A stretch of 64,000 bases of DNA from NCBI RefSeq assembly GCF_050563545.1, contig NZ_JBNXUM010000001.1:310001-374000 (forward strand), written 5' to 3'. This DNA comes from Falsiroseomonas sp050563545 (GTDB taxonomy: Bacteria; Pseudomonadota; Alphaproteobacteria; Acetobacterales; Acetobacteraceae). A program made the translations under genes and the position numbers. The first letter of the stretch is position 1; the number at the start of each line of letters is the position of its first letter. The notes beneath the pieces were generated by a model, which saw only the letters and a program-made list of their open reading frames with translations, was not told where the DNA came from and did no database searches. Of the stretch, positions 35,816 to 44,533 are shown in pieces.

Positions 35816-36583
35816 ATGGACACGGACCGGCGGGCCATCCTCGCTGCGGCGCTCGCGCTGCCGGCGATCGCGTCCGGGCGCGCCGCCCGAGCCGGCGGGA
35901 TCAGGCTGCTCTGCGCCGTCGCCCTGCGGCCCGCGATGGGCGTCCTGCTCGCTGATTTCGCAGGCGCCGCCGGGCAGGAGGCCGCGATCGCCTTCGACAC
36001 GGCGGGCGCCGTCGCCAATCGCGTGCGCGATGGCGAGGCGGCCGATGTGCTGATCAGTTCCACGCCGCTGATGCAGCAGTTGCAGGCGCAGGGCAGGATC
36101 GCGCCCGGCGACCTCGTCGTCTTCGCCCGGGTCGGCGTCGGGGCCTTCGTGCGACCCGGCGCCGCGAAGCCGGACATCGGCTCGGCAGCCGCCTTCACGC
36201 GTGCGATGCTGGCCGCCCGCTCCATCGCCTATCCCGATCCCGCCGGCGGGGGTGCCAGCGGCATCTATCTCGCCGCGCTGCTCGAGCGGCTGGGCATCGC
36301 CGAAGCGATGCGCCCGCGCACCCGGCTGCTGCCCCCGACCGAGGTGCTGTACGACAGCGTCGCCGGCGGCGAGGTCGAGATCGGCTTCAATCAGGTCAGC
36401 GAGATCCTCGCCCAGCCCTCCGTCGAGTTCGCCGGCCCCCTGCCGCCGGAGATCCAGAACTACACGCGCTTCGCCGGCGGCATCGTGACCGGCAGCGCCG
36501 AAGCCGAGGCCGGCCGGGCGCTCGTCGCGTTCCTTGCCTCGCCGCCCGCCCAGGCGGTGCTGCGGGCGAAAGGCTTCGAATAG
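35816..36583 (+). CDS. ModA-like periplasmic substrate-binding protein
   Basis: A 255-residue binding protein of the molybdate/SBP_bac_11 type. The signal (DRRAILAAALALPAIASGRAARA) has a twin-arginine pair, suggesting Tat export. The mature part has the IRLLCAVALRPAM opening strand, FDTAGAVANRVRDGEAADVLIS, and the hinge PDPAGGGASGIYLAALLERLG. No modB/modC genes are adjacent, so it may be an orphan oxyanion or organic-ligand binder. The ATG at 35816 is followed directly by the RR signal. It is convergent with the AraC-TPR regulator. Confidence 0.85.
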   Translation: MDTDRRAILAAALALPAIASGRAARAGGIRLLCAVALRPAMGVLLADFAGAAGQEAAIAFDTAGAVANRVRDGEAADVLISSTPLMQQLQAQGRIAPGDLVVFARVGVGAFVRPGAAKPDIGSAAAFTRAMLAARSIAYPDPAGGGASGIYLAALLERLGIAEAMRPRTRLLPPTEVLYDSVAGGEVEIGFNQVSEILAQPSVEFAGPLPPEIQNYTRFAGGIVTGSAEAEAGRALVAFLASPPAQAVLRAKGFE

Positions 36584-36625
36584 GGCGCTGCACCAGCCGC
36601 CGGGGCCAGGTCACGCAGCCGCCCG

Positions 36626-38212
36626 TCACGGCGGCAGGCCGAGCCTCGACAGCCCGTCGGCGACGACCAGGCCCTGCGCCGGCATGCCCGTCGGCAGGGC
36701 CGCGACGACTTGCCTGACCGTGATCATGGGGCAGTCTTCGCGAAGCGCCCGCAGGCCGAGCCGCGCCGCCGCGCCTTCGCCCAGCATGAGGTAGCACGGC
36801 GCCAGGATCCGGTTGACCCAGGCCATGCGCGGATTGAGCGCCAGCGCCCGGCGCAGCGCGACCGCCGCCTCGGCATACTGCCCCTGCCTGAAATGGGCGC
36901 AGCCGATGCCGGCCGTGCAGTTGGCGAGCGGCAGCCCCGGCGGCTTCAGGCCGATGGCGCGGGCGAAAGCGCCGATCGGCGCCGCGGGCGCCTCGCAGAA
37001 GCATTCCATCCAACCCAGCCTTTCCCATGCCCAGGAGGCGTGCGGGCCAATGGCCAGTGCGCGCGCCATCAGCGCCGGGGCCTGCTCGCTGTCGTATTGC
37101 GCAAAGGCGACACCGCTGGCGGCGACGAAGGCGGCGCTGCTGCCGGGATCGAGCATCATGGCCCGGCCCGCCAATGTCCTCGCCAAGGACAGCTCCGCTA
37201 CGCGGTCGGTCGCGCGGTGGTAGGAGACGCGCTGCGCATGGCACCAGGCCGCCAGCGCCGGCGCCTCGGCGTCGCCCGGGTCCATCTCCATGGCCTCCCG
37301 CAGCCAGCGCAGCGCCTGCTCCGCGCTGTCGGGATCGGCCGCCAGCACGAAGGGCGTCGCGCGCAGCACGAGGTCGCGCGCTTCCAGATGCGGCGGCGCC
37401 TTCCGCCGCGCCAGCGCGATCTCCGATCCCTCGATGCGCGCGCCGACGGCGTCCAGCGCGGCACCGACCGCGCGGTCCTGCAGGTCGAGCGGATCGATCG
37501 CCTCCCCGTCGAAGGCGTCGCCCCAGAGATGCGTGCCGTCGCCGCGGTCGAGCAGCCGCAGCACCAGCCGCAGCCGCCCCGCGACACGCACGACCAGGCC
37601 GTCGAGGCCGTAGCGCGCGCCGTCGCGCCCGCGCTCCCCGGGCCGCGCGAGGGACACGGCGAGCCCCGTCCCCCGGCTCAGCGCGGCGACGAGGTGCTGG
37701 GCGAGCGACTCCGCAAGCGCGCGATCCTCCGCCCGCGCGCCCGCCGGAAGGCCGGGCGGCGAGACCACCAGCGTCGGCGCATGGCGCGCGACGGTGGGCG
37801 CCGCCATGCGGGCCGCCGCTTCGGCGCGGCCGCGCGCGAGCGTCGCCGAGGGCGGCTCCCCGAAGCGCTGCCGATACGCCGCGGCGAAGCGGCCGTGATG
37901 GTCGAAGCCATGGGCCAGCGCGACGTCCGTGACGGTCGCGCCGGCCGCCGGCCGCGCCAGCGCTTCCCTCGCCGCAGCCAGGCGAAGCTGCCGGAGATAG
38001 ACGAGCGGCGCGACGCCGAGGAAGCCGAGGAAGTGCCGCTGCAGCGTGCGCCCCGGCACGCCGGCGGCCCTTGCGAGCTCGGCCGCAGTGACGGCGCCGG
38101 CGAGGTTGGCGCGCATATGGGCGACCGCCCGCGCGACGCCGTGCGGCACCGCCCCGATGCCGCTTGCCTTCGCACCGTCCCGCCGGTCGCGGGCGTTGTC
38201 GTGCGGGGCCAT
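36626..38212 (-). CDS. AraC-type HTH regulator with C-terminal TPR region
   Basis: A 528-residue regulator. An AraC helix-turn-helix domain sits at the N-terminus (about residues 25-125), with AELARAAGVPGRTLQRHFLGFLG as the first HTH and VTDVALAHGFDHHGRFAAAYRQRFGE as the second. Residues about 145-255 look like the TolB-like/adenylate-cyclase-associated domain (VVRVAGRLRLVLRLLDRGDG and LWGDAFDG). Residues 290-500 are helical TPR-like (LDPGSSAAFVAASG, QGQYAEAAVALRRALALNP). This order, DNA binding first then TPR, differs from the usual AraC layout and resembles transcriptional regulators with a BTAD-type sensor part. Cytoplasmic. Target genes unknown; the ModA-like gene is convergent, so it is not an obvious target. 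Confidence 0.88.
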   Translation of the reverse strand: MAPHDNARDRRDGAKASGIGAVPHGVARAVAHMRANLAGAVTAAELARAAGVPGRTLQRHFLGFLGVAPLVYLRQLRLAAAREALARPAAGATVTDVALAHGFDHHGRFAAAYRQRFGEPPSATLARGRAEAAARMAAPTVARHAPTLVVSPPGLPAGARAEDRALAESLAQHLVAALSRGTGLAVSLARPGERGRDGARYGLDGLVVRVAGRLRLVLRLLDRGDGTHLWGDAFDGEAIDPLDLQDRAVGAALDAVGARIEGSEIALARRKAPPHLEARDLVLRATPFVLAADPDSAEQALRWLREAMEMDPGDAEAPALAAWCHAQRVSYHRATDRVAELSLARTLAGRAMMLDPGSSAAFVAASGVAFAQYDSEQAPALMARALAIGPHASWAWERLGWMECFCEAPAAPIGAFARAIGLKPPGLPLANCTAGIGCAHFRQGQYAEAAVALRRALALNPRMAWVNRILAPCYLMLGEGAAARLGLRALREDCPMITVRQVVAALPTGMPAQGLVVADGLSRLGLPP

Positions 38213-38410
38213 GGCTTCGCCTCCAGGCCGCGGCGGCGCGCGCCGCCGCGCCGGGCAGCATAGCCAGGGCCGGGACGCGGAGCGCGGGAATTATCGGCGG
38301 ATTCCGGATGACGCCGGCGGAACGGGGATGTCGGGGCCGCCGTGACGCGGCGCATCGTCGCGCCCGGGCCGTCCGGGGCCGTCCGGCGGCATCGCGGGAG
38401 GATGATGTCC

Positions 38411-39130
38411 ATGCTGCGCCGAAGCCTGCTGGCGGCGACGGGCGCCCTGGCGGCGCCACGCGTGCGGGCGGCGTCCCCGGAGGACGCGGTGGACGTCGCC
38501 CTGGTGCTCGCGATCGACGTCTCCGGCAGCCTGAGCGACGAGCGGCTGGCGATGCAGCGCCTCGGCCATGCGCGCGCCGTCACCAGCCCCGCCTTCCTCG
38601 CCGCGCTGGGCGCCAACGCGCGCGGGCAGGTCGGGCTTGCCGCCATCGAATGGTCGAACCGCGATCGCCAGGACCTGCTCGTTCCCTGGACCGTGGTCGA
38701 GGACGAGGCCAGCGCCTGGCGCGTCGCCGGCCGGCTGCTGCGCGCGCCGTCCCCGGTGCCGGGCTTCACCTCCATCAGCGGTGCGATCGATTTCGCGGCG
38801 CGGCTGCTGGCGAGGATGCCGTGGGAGGCCGCGCGACGCGTGGTGGACATCTCCGGCAACGGGCGGAACAACGACGGGCGGTCCGCCGCCGCGGCGCGCG
38901 ACGAGGCGGCCGCGGCCGGGATCACCGTGAACGGCCTGCCGATCCTGGACGCGGAGGCCGGCCTCGACGCCTACTACGCCGAGGAGGTGATCGGCGGCCC
39001 GGATGCGTTCCTGGTCGTCGCACACGACCTCGGGAGCTTCGCCGAGGCGATCCGGCGCAAGCTCGTCCGCGAGATCGCCGCCGCGCCGGGCCGCCAGGCG
39101 CGCGGGGAGGACGCGGCCGATCCGGCCTGA
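38411..39130 (+). CDS. DUF1194 von Willebrand factor A-like secreted protein
   Basis: A 239-residue protein with an RR-containing signal (MLRRSLLAATGALAAPRVRA). The DUF1194/VWA domain starts VDVALVLAIDVSGSLSDERL, where D-x-S-G-S is the MIDAS metal site. Later VDISGNGRNNDGRS and ITVNGLPILD fit the family. Probably periplasmic. Three in-frame ATGs (38402, 38405, 38411) lie after GGGAGG; 38411 gives the best signal peptide and spacing. Function unknown. Confidence 0.88.
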   Translation: MLRRSLLAATGALAAPRVRAASPEDAVDVALVLAIDVSGSLSDERLAMQRLGHARAVTSPAFLAALGANARGQVGLAAIEWSNRDRQDLLVPWTVVEDEASAWRVAGRLLRAPSPVPGFTSISGAIDFAARLLARMPWEAARRVVDISGNGRNNDGRSAAAARDEAAAAGITVNGLPILDAEAGLDAYYAEEVIGGPDAFLVVAHDLGSFAEAIRRKLVREIAAAPGRQARGEDAADPA

Positions 39131-39179
39131 TACCTGCCTCATGACGTCCTGACCTGCGCTGCGCAGGAAGCGCCCGCCC

Positions 39180-40574
39180 TCAGAGGCGCTTCCACACCCT
39201 GACGGGGCCGTGGCCGTCCTGCACCGTGGCGATGAGCTCGTAGTCCGCCAGCGCGGCCTCGATCGCCGCGCGCGCCTCGGGGCGCGCGTCGCGCCAGCGG
39301 TCGTCGGCGGTGACGATCACGCGCGGCGGGATCGCGAGCACGCGATCGAGCTCCTGCGCGATGCCCTCGCCCGCCAGCCCCATCTCCGTGCCGATGAGGT
39401 GGGTCGGGAAGGCGTAGCGCGTCGGCGGCGCCCGGCCGGCCAGCGCATAGGCGATGGGATGCCAGTTCGCGACATACATCACCTCGCCCGGCGCCAGCGC
39501 CTCGCGCGCGATCCGCGCGACCTCGCGCACGGGGTCGGGCCCGCGCAGCCCGAGCCCGTGCTGGATGCGCGGCGCCATCATCAGGGCGAAGGGCAGCGCG
39601 ACAGCGAGGACGAGGAGCGGGCGCGACAGGCGCCGCGGCAGGGCCCGCAGCCCGAAGGCAGCGAGCAGCGACAGCGGCGGCAGCAGGATCAGGAAGTAGT
39701 GGTCGAAATACTTGCCGGGCGCCGCGACCGCGACCGCGGCGGCGGCCAGCCAGGGAAGCAGCAGCCGGCTTCTGCGCCCCGTCAGCCCGATGCAGGCCAG
39801 CACCGCCGGCCCGATCAGGTCCGGCCAGACCGGAGCCACGCCGCGCCAGACGCCGATCCGGGTCTCCTCGATCCCGGCATAGGCGATCAGCGCGAGCAGG
39901 TTGCCCTGCAGCCAGAGGTCGAAATGCCCGGAGATCCAGTAGCCCGCCGCCATCGCGCCGGTCGGCAGCCCCGCGCAGAGCGCATAGACGCAGGCCATCG
40001 TCGCGATGCGCGCGACACCCGTGCCGCCGCGCCAGGCGCACCAGGCCATGGTCAGCCACAACGCCGAGCATTCGAACACCGTGACCTGCTTCACCCACAC
40101 CGCGATCCCCGCCGCCAGCCCCGCCAGCGCGACGCGCCGCAGCGACGGCGTGGCGCCGAGCAGCAGCACCGCCACGAGCACGACAAGGGGCGCGAAGAGG
40201 ATCTCGGTATTGGTCGCGAGCCCGTTCAGCCGGAGCGAGCCCGCGATATAGAGCAGCCCCGCCGCGCGCCCCGTCCAGGCAGAGGCGCCCAGACGCAGTG
40301 CCAGCATCGCGAGCCCCGTCGCCGTCGCCGCGACGGCGAGGATCCCCGCGACGCGCAGCGCCAGCACGGGGTCGGGGATGAGCGCGCGCGGGATGACCAG
40401 CAGGGCCGGCGCGCCCGGCGGATGCATGTCCCACACCGCGACATAGGGCCAGCCGCCGCGGAGCCAGGCCTCGGCCTGGAGGAGATAGAGCCCCTCATCG
40501 GGGTCGAGCACCGCCGATCCCATCACGGGCGCGCGCAGCACCGCCGCGGCGAGCAGCATCAGCAGCGCGGTCAT
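39180..40574 (-). CDS. GT39-like membrane glycosyltransferase
   Basis: A 464-residue polytopic protein of the PMT/ArnT (GT-C) superfamily. About 11 hydrophobic segments are followed by a soluble C-terminal domain from about residue 360. The first loop carries LDPDEGLYLLQAEAWLRGGWPY, with the acidic pair that is catalytic in ArnT-type enzymes, and WDMHPPGAPALLV. These enzymes move a sugar from a polyprenyl carrier to lipid or protein in the periplasm. Acceptor unknown. The start is uncertain: ATG at 40574 is chosen; GTG or ATG codons up to about 40660 are also in frame. Confidence 0.85.
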   Translation of the reverse strand: MTALLMLLAAAVLRAPVMGSAVLDPDEGLYLLQAEAWLRGGWPYVAVWDMHPPGAPALLVIPRALIPDPVLALRVAGILAVAATATGLAMLALRLGASAWTGRAAGLLYIAGSLRLNGLATNTEILFAPLVVLVAVLLLGATPSLRRVALAGLAAGIAVWVKQVTVFECSALWLTMAWCAWRGGTGVARIATMACVYALCAGLPTGAMAAGYWISGHFDLWLQGNLLALIAYAGIEETRIGVWRGVAPVWPDLIGPAVLACIGLTGRRSRLLLPWLAAAAVAVAAPGKYFDHYFLILLPPLSLLAAFGLRALPRRLSRPLLVLAVALPFALMMAPRIQHGLGLRGPDPVREVARIAREALAPGEVMYVANWHPIAYALAGRAPPTRYAFPTHLIGTEMGLAGEGIAQELDRVLAIPPRVIVTADDRWRDARPEARAAIEAALADYELIATVQDGHGPVRVWKRL

Positions 40575-40706
40575 GGCGCGCCGCGGCGGCCTGCCGCGCT
40601 CGATCAGGGTGAACGACACGGCATGGAACGCAACGCCTGCGTGTCGGTTCGCGCCCGGCATCCCCTCGGGCTTGACGCTCGCGCGTGCGCGCCGGAGCGT
40701 GAGCGG

Positions 40707-42344
40707 ATGACAGACCCGGTCACGCTCGCCGTACTGGAGAACCGTTTCCGCGCCATCGTGGAAGAGATGGGCGAAGCGTTGTTGCGCACGGCGACGTCGC
40801 AGATCCTGAATTCGTCGCGCGACTTCTCGATCGCGCTGTGCGACGGGCAGGCGCGGCTGGTCGCGCAGGCCGATCACATCCCGGTGCATGTCGGCGCGAT
40901 GCCCTTCGCCGCGGCCGCGGTGCTGGATGCCTTCGGCGACGCCATGCAGCCGGGCGACTGCTATCTTCTGAACGATCCCTGGCATGGCGGGAGCCACCTG
41001 CCGGACCTGACGATCGTCCTGCCCGTCTTCGGCGAGGGTTCGCTGCGCTTCCTCGCGGTGGTGCGCGCGCACCAGTCCGACATCGGCGGCGCGACGCATG
41101 GCGCCTACAACCCCGCGGCCTTCGAGATCTGGCAGGAGGGCATCCGCATCCCGCCGATCCGCCTCGGCGAGGGCGACGCGCTGCGCGAGGACCTCGTCGC
41201 GATGCTGGCGCTGAACACGCGCATCGCGCGCGACTTCCGGGGCGACCTCATGGCGATGTGGGGCGCGGCGCGGCTCGGCGCCAGGCGCGTCGAGGCGCTG
41301 GTCGCGGAGCACGGCGCGGCGAAGCTGGCGGCGGCGGCGGACGCGATCCTGGACCTCTCGGAAGCGCATGCGCGGCGCATCATCGCGGGTTGGGGGGATG
41401 GCGAATACCGCGGCGAGGCGGTGCTGGACGACGACGGCCATGGCGCGACCGACATCCCGATCCGCGCGCGCGTCATCAAGCGAGGCGGCGACATCACCGT
41501 GGACCTGTCGGGCTCCGCGCCGCAGGTGCGCGGCTTCGTCAATTCGTCGTGGCCGAACACGGTGAGTGCCGCGCGCATGGCGCTCGCCTATCTGCTCGAC
41601 CCCGAGGTCGCGAAGAACGACGGGGCCTTCCGGCCGCTGACGGTCATCGCGCCGGAGGGCAGCATCGTCCGCCCGCGGGAAGGCGCCGCGGTGACGCTCT
41701 GCACCAGCCACTGCTCCAACGAGATCGTCGAGGCGGTGGTGAAGGCGCTCGCGCCCGCCTGCCCCGATCGCGCGATGGGCGGCTGGGGGAGGCGCTTCCG
41801 CGTCGCCATCCAGGGCCGCGATCCCCGCCGCGCGCGGGGCTTCGTCTGGCACCTGTTTCACGCCCGGCCCGGCGGTGGCGGGCATGCGAAGGGTGATGGC
41901 TGGTCCACCGCCGGCGAGTGGCATTCCGCCGGCGGGCTCAAGTTCGGCAGCGTCGAGATGGCCGAGGCGCGCTTCCCCCTCTTCTTCCGCCGCCACGAAT
42001 TCCGCCCGGGTTCGGCGGGCGAGGGCACGCATCGCGGCGGGTTGGGAGCGGAGCTCGAACTGGTGATCGAGACCGACGGCCCCGCCCGCGCCAACACCGC
42101 CGGCGATGGCGTGCGGCATGGCGCGGCGGGGATGCTCGGCGGCAAGGACGGCGCGCCGCACCACTACACGCTGCGGCATGCCGACGGGACGGAGCGCGAC
42201 CTGAAGACGAAGGAGACCGGCGTGGAGCTGGTGCCGGGCGACGTGCTGGTCGTCCGCTCCGGCGGCGGCGGCGGCTGGGGGCCGCCGGAGAAACGCGACC
42301 CCTCGGCGATCGCGGAAGACCGGAAGGAGGGGCTGCTGCGATGA
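40707..42344 (+). CDS. Hydantoinase/oxoprolinase subunit B
   Basis: A 545-residue HyuB-type subunit which, with HyuA, hydrolyses a five-membered cyclic amide (hydantoin, 5-oxoproline or N-methylhydantoin) with ATP, or acts in an acetone-carboxylase-like reaction. It starts DPVTLAVLENRFRAIVEEMG and has FSIALCDGQARLVAQADHIPVHVG, NDPWHGGSHLPDLTI, the C-terminal GGxGxxGG-type segment HRGGLGAELEL and GGGGGWGPP. GGA at 40702-40706 and the ATG at 40707 fit. ATGA overlap with hyuA. Substrate unknown. Confidence 0.95.
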   Translation: MTDPVTLAVLENRFRAIVEEMGEALLRTATSQILNSSRDFSIALCDGQARLVAQADHIPVHVGAMPFAAAAVLDAFGDAMQPGDCYLLNDPWHGGSHLPDLTIVLPVFGEGSLRFLAVVRAHQSDIGGATHGAYNPAAFEIWQEGIRIPPIRLGEGDALREDLVAMLALNTRIARDFRGDLMAMWGAARLGARRVEALVAEHGAAKLAAAADAILDLSEAHARRIIAGWGDGEYRGEAVLDDDGHGATDIPIRARVIKRGGDITVDLSGSAPQVRGFVNSSWPNTVSAARMALAYLLDPEVAKNDGAFRPLTVIAPEGSIVRPREGAAVTLCTSHCSNEIVEAVVKALAPACPDRAMGGWGRRFRVAIQGRDPRRARGFVWHLFHARPGGGGHAKGDGWSTAGEWHSAGGLKFGSVEMAEARFPLFFRRHEFRPGSAGEGTHRGGLGAELELVIETDGPARANTAGDGVRHGAAGMLGGKDGAPHHYTLRHADGTERDLKTKETGVELVPGDVLVVRSGGGGGWGPPEKRDPSAIAEDRKEGLLR

Positions 42345-44389
42345 TGGGCCCCTATCGCATCGGCGTGGATGTCGGCGGCACCTTCACCGACGTCGTCTGC
42401 ATCGGCGCCGACGGCGCGACGATCCTCGCCAAGGCCGCGACCACGCCGCAGGACCAGTCGCAGGGCGTGCTCGACGGCCTGGCCGCGCTCGCCGCCGAGC
42501 TCCATGTCACGCTGCGCGAGCTGCTCGAGGTCACGGAGCGCCTGGTCCACGGCACCACCGTCGCCACCAACGCCCTTCTCGAGCGCCGCACCGCCCGCGT
42601 CGCCCTGCTCACCACCGACGGCCATCGCGACGTCATCGAGATGCGCGAGGGGCTGAAGCCCGAGCGCTACGACCTCCGCCTCTCCCCGCCGCCGACGCTC
42701 GTCCCCCGCCGCCTGAGACTGCCGCTGCGCGAGCGCCTGCGCGCCGACGGCACCGTCGAGACCGCGCTGGACGAAGCCTCGCTGAACGCCGCCATCGCGA
42801 CGCTGAAGCGGGAAGGCGTGGACGCCGTCGCCATCGCCCTCCTCCACGCCTGGCGCGATCCCCGCCACGAGCGCCAGGCCGGCGCCGCCGTACAGGCCGC
42901 CCTCCCCAACGCCTACGTCACCCTCTCCTCAGACGTCCTCCCGCAGATCAAGGAGTTCGAGCGCTTCTCCACCACGGTCGTCAACGCCGCCGTCGGGCCG
43001 ATCGTCGGCCGCTATCTCGGCCGCCTGCAGCAGCGCCTGGACGAGGCCGGCTTCCACGGCCCGCTCTTCGTCATCCTCAGCCATGGCGGCGTCGCGCCGG
43101 TCGAGGAAGCGCAGCGCCTGGCCGCCGGCACCGCGCTCTCCGGCCCCGCCGGCGGCGTCGCGGCGGCGCTGGCGCTGGCCCGCACGGGCCTCGGGCAGGA
43201 CCTCGTCACCTTCGACGTCGGCGGCACCTCCACCGATGTCGCGCTCGTCGCGGGCGGCGAGGCCGCGCTCGGCCGCGGCCGCAGCGTGGGCGGGGAGCGC
43301 ATCGCGCTCGAATCCCTCGACATCGTCACGCTCGGCGCCGGCGGCGGGTCCATCGCGCATCTCGACGGCGCGGGGATCTTGCGCGTCGGCCCCCGCAGCG
43401 CCGGCGCGGTCCCCGGCCCCGCCTGCTACGGCGCCGGCGGCACCGAGCCCACCACGACCGACGCCAACCTGGTGCTCGGCTATCTCGATGGCACGAGGTT
43501 CCTCGGCGGCAAGCGCCGCCTGTACCGCGACGCCGCCGAGGCCGCGGTCGCGCGCCTGGCTTCGCGTGTCGGGCTCGACACGCTCGCCTGCGCCGCGGGC
43601 ATCCACCAGCTTGCGAACGTCGCGATGGCCGAGGGCATCCGCGTCGCGACCGTCCGCCGCGGCGTCGATCCCCGCGGCTTCACGCTGTTGGCCTTCGGCG
43701 GCGCGGCCGGATTGCATGCGAGCGCGGTGGCGCGCGACCTCGGCATGACGCGGGTCGCGGTGCCGATGCTGGCGGCGGGGCTGTCGGCCTGGGGCATGCT
43801 GCAGACCGACCTGCGCTACGAGGTCTCCCGCAGCCTGGCGGACGCCGTCGGCCTGCCCGAGGAGGCCGCCCTGCGCGACCTCTTCGCGCGGCTGGAAACC
43901 GAGGCCCGCGCGCGGATCGCGGCCTGGATGCCGGGCGAGCCTGCGATCCGCCGGAGTGCCGACATGCGCTATGGCGAGCAGGTCTTCGAGGTCGGCGTGC
44001 CGCTGGACGGCGTCGCCTGGGACGCGCCCGGCCTGCCTGCGCGCGTGGCCGAGGCCTTCCACCAGCGCCACGAGGCGCTGTTCACCTATGCGCTGCGCGG
44101 CGAAGAGGTGGTGCTGGTCACCGCCCGCGTCGCCGCGGTCGGGAAACTGCCCGCGCGGGAGGCGCCGGTGCTGGGGGCGAAGGAGCCGGCGAAGCCGGTC
44201 GGAATCCGCCGCGCCCTGGTCGGCGGCGCGCTGCGCGACCTGCCGGTGTGGGGATTTGGGGAGTTGGCCCCGGACCAGCGCGTCCCGGGCCCGGCGATCG
44301 TGGAGAGCGACACGACGACGGTGCTGCTGCTGGAGGGTGACGAGGCGCGGCTGGATGGCCGGGGGTGGTTGGAGGTGGGGGTGGGGTGA
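42341..44389 (+). CDS. Hydantoinase/oxoprolinase subunit A
   Basis: A 682-residue HyuA-type subunit with the actin/ASKHA fold. It starts MMGPYRIGVDVGGTFTDVVCI (phosphate 1), then LVHGTTVATNALLERR, VILSHGGVAPVEEA, DLVTFDVGGTSTDVALV (phosphate 2) and LGAGGGSIAHLD. Length matches bacterial HyuA. Its ATG overlaps the hyuB stop (ATGA), so both subunits should be made in equal amounts. The next gene is the foreign SIR2-NTPase gene. Confidence 0.95.
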   Translation: MMGPYRIGVDVGGTFTDVVCIGADGATILAKAATTPQDQSQGVLDGLAALAAELHVTLRELLEVTERLVHGTTVATNALLERRTARVALLTTDGHRDVIEMREGLKPERYDLRLSPPPTLVPRRLRLPLRERLRADGTVETALDEASLNAAIATLKREGVDAVAIALLHAWRDPRHERQAGAAVQAALPNAYVTLSSDVLPQIKEFERFSTTVVNAAVGPIVGRYLGRLQQRLDEAGFHGPLFVILSHGGVAPVEEAQRLAAGTALSGPAGGVAAALALARTGLGQDLVTFDVGGTSTDVALVAGGEAALGRGRSVGGERIALESLDIVTLGAGGGSIAHLDGAGILRVGPRSAGAVPGPACYGAGGTEPTTTDANLVLGYLDGTRFLGGKRRLYRDAAEAAVARLASRVGLDTLACAAGIHQLANVAMAEGIRVATVRRGVDPRGFTLLAFGGAAGLHASAVARDLGMTRVAVPMLAAGLSAWGMLQTDLRYEVSRSLADAVGLPEEAALRDLFARLETEARARIAAWMPGEPAIRRSADMRYGEQVFEVGVPLDGVAWDAPGLPARVAEAFHQRHEALFTYALRGEEVVLVTARVAAVGKLPAREAPVLGAKEPAKPVGIRRALVGGALRDLPVWGFGELAPDQRVPGPAIVESDTTTVLLLEGDEARLDGRGWLEVGVG

Positions 44390-44533
44390 CGCGCAATCTG
44401 CCAGGCAGCAATCGCCCTGTGTAAGGCTGTTGCGATCAGCCGCGATGATTGCTCCCATGCAGGACGAACGTCAGATTTTCGGTTGCCGCAAGCCAGGAAC
44501 GCGGACAATCTTGAATTGATTTGGAGGCCCAGC

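Noticed and set aside
40575..42179. N-terminal half of a 999-residue frame ending in the glycosyltransferase
   Set aside because: The first 535 residues are antisense to hyuB and low-complexity; only the part from about 40574 is the real gene.
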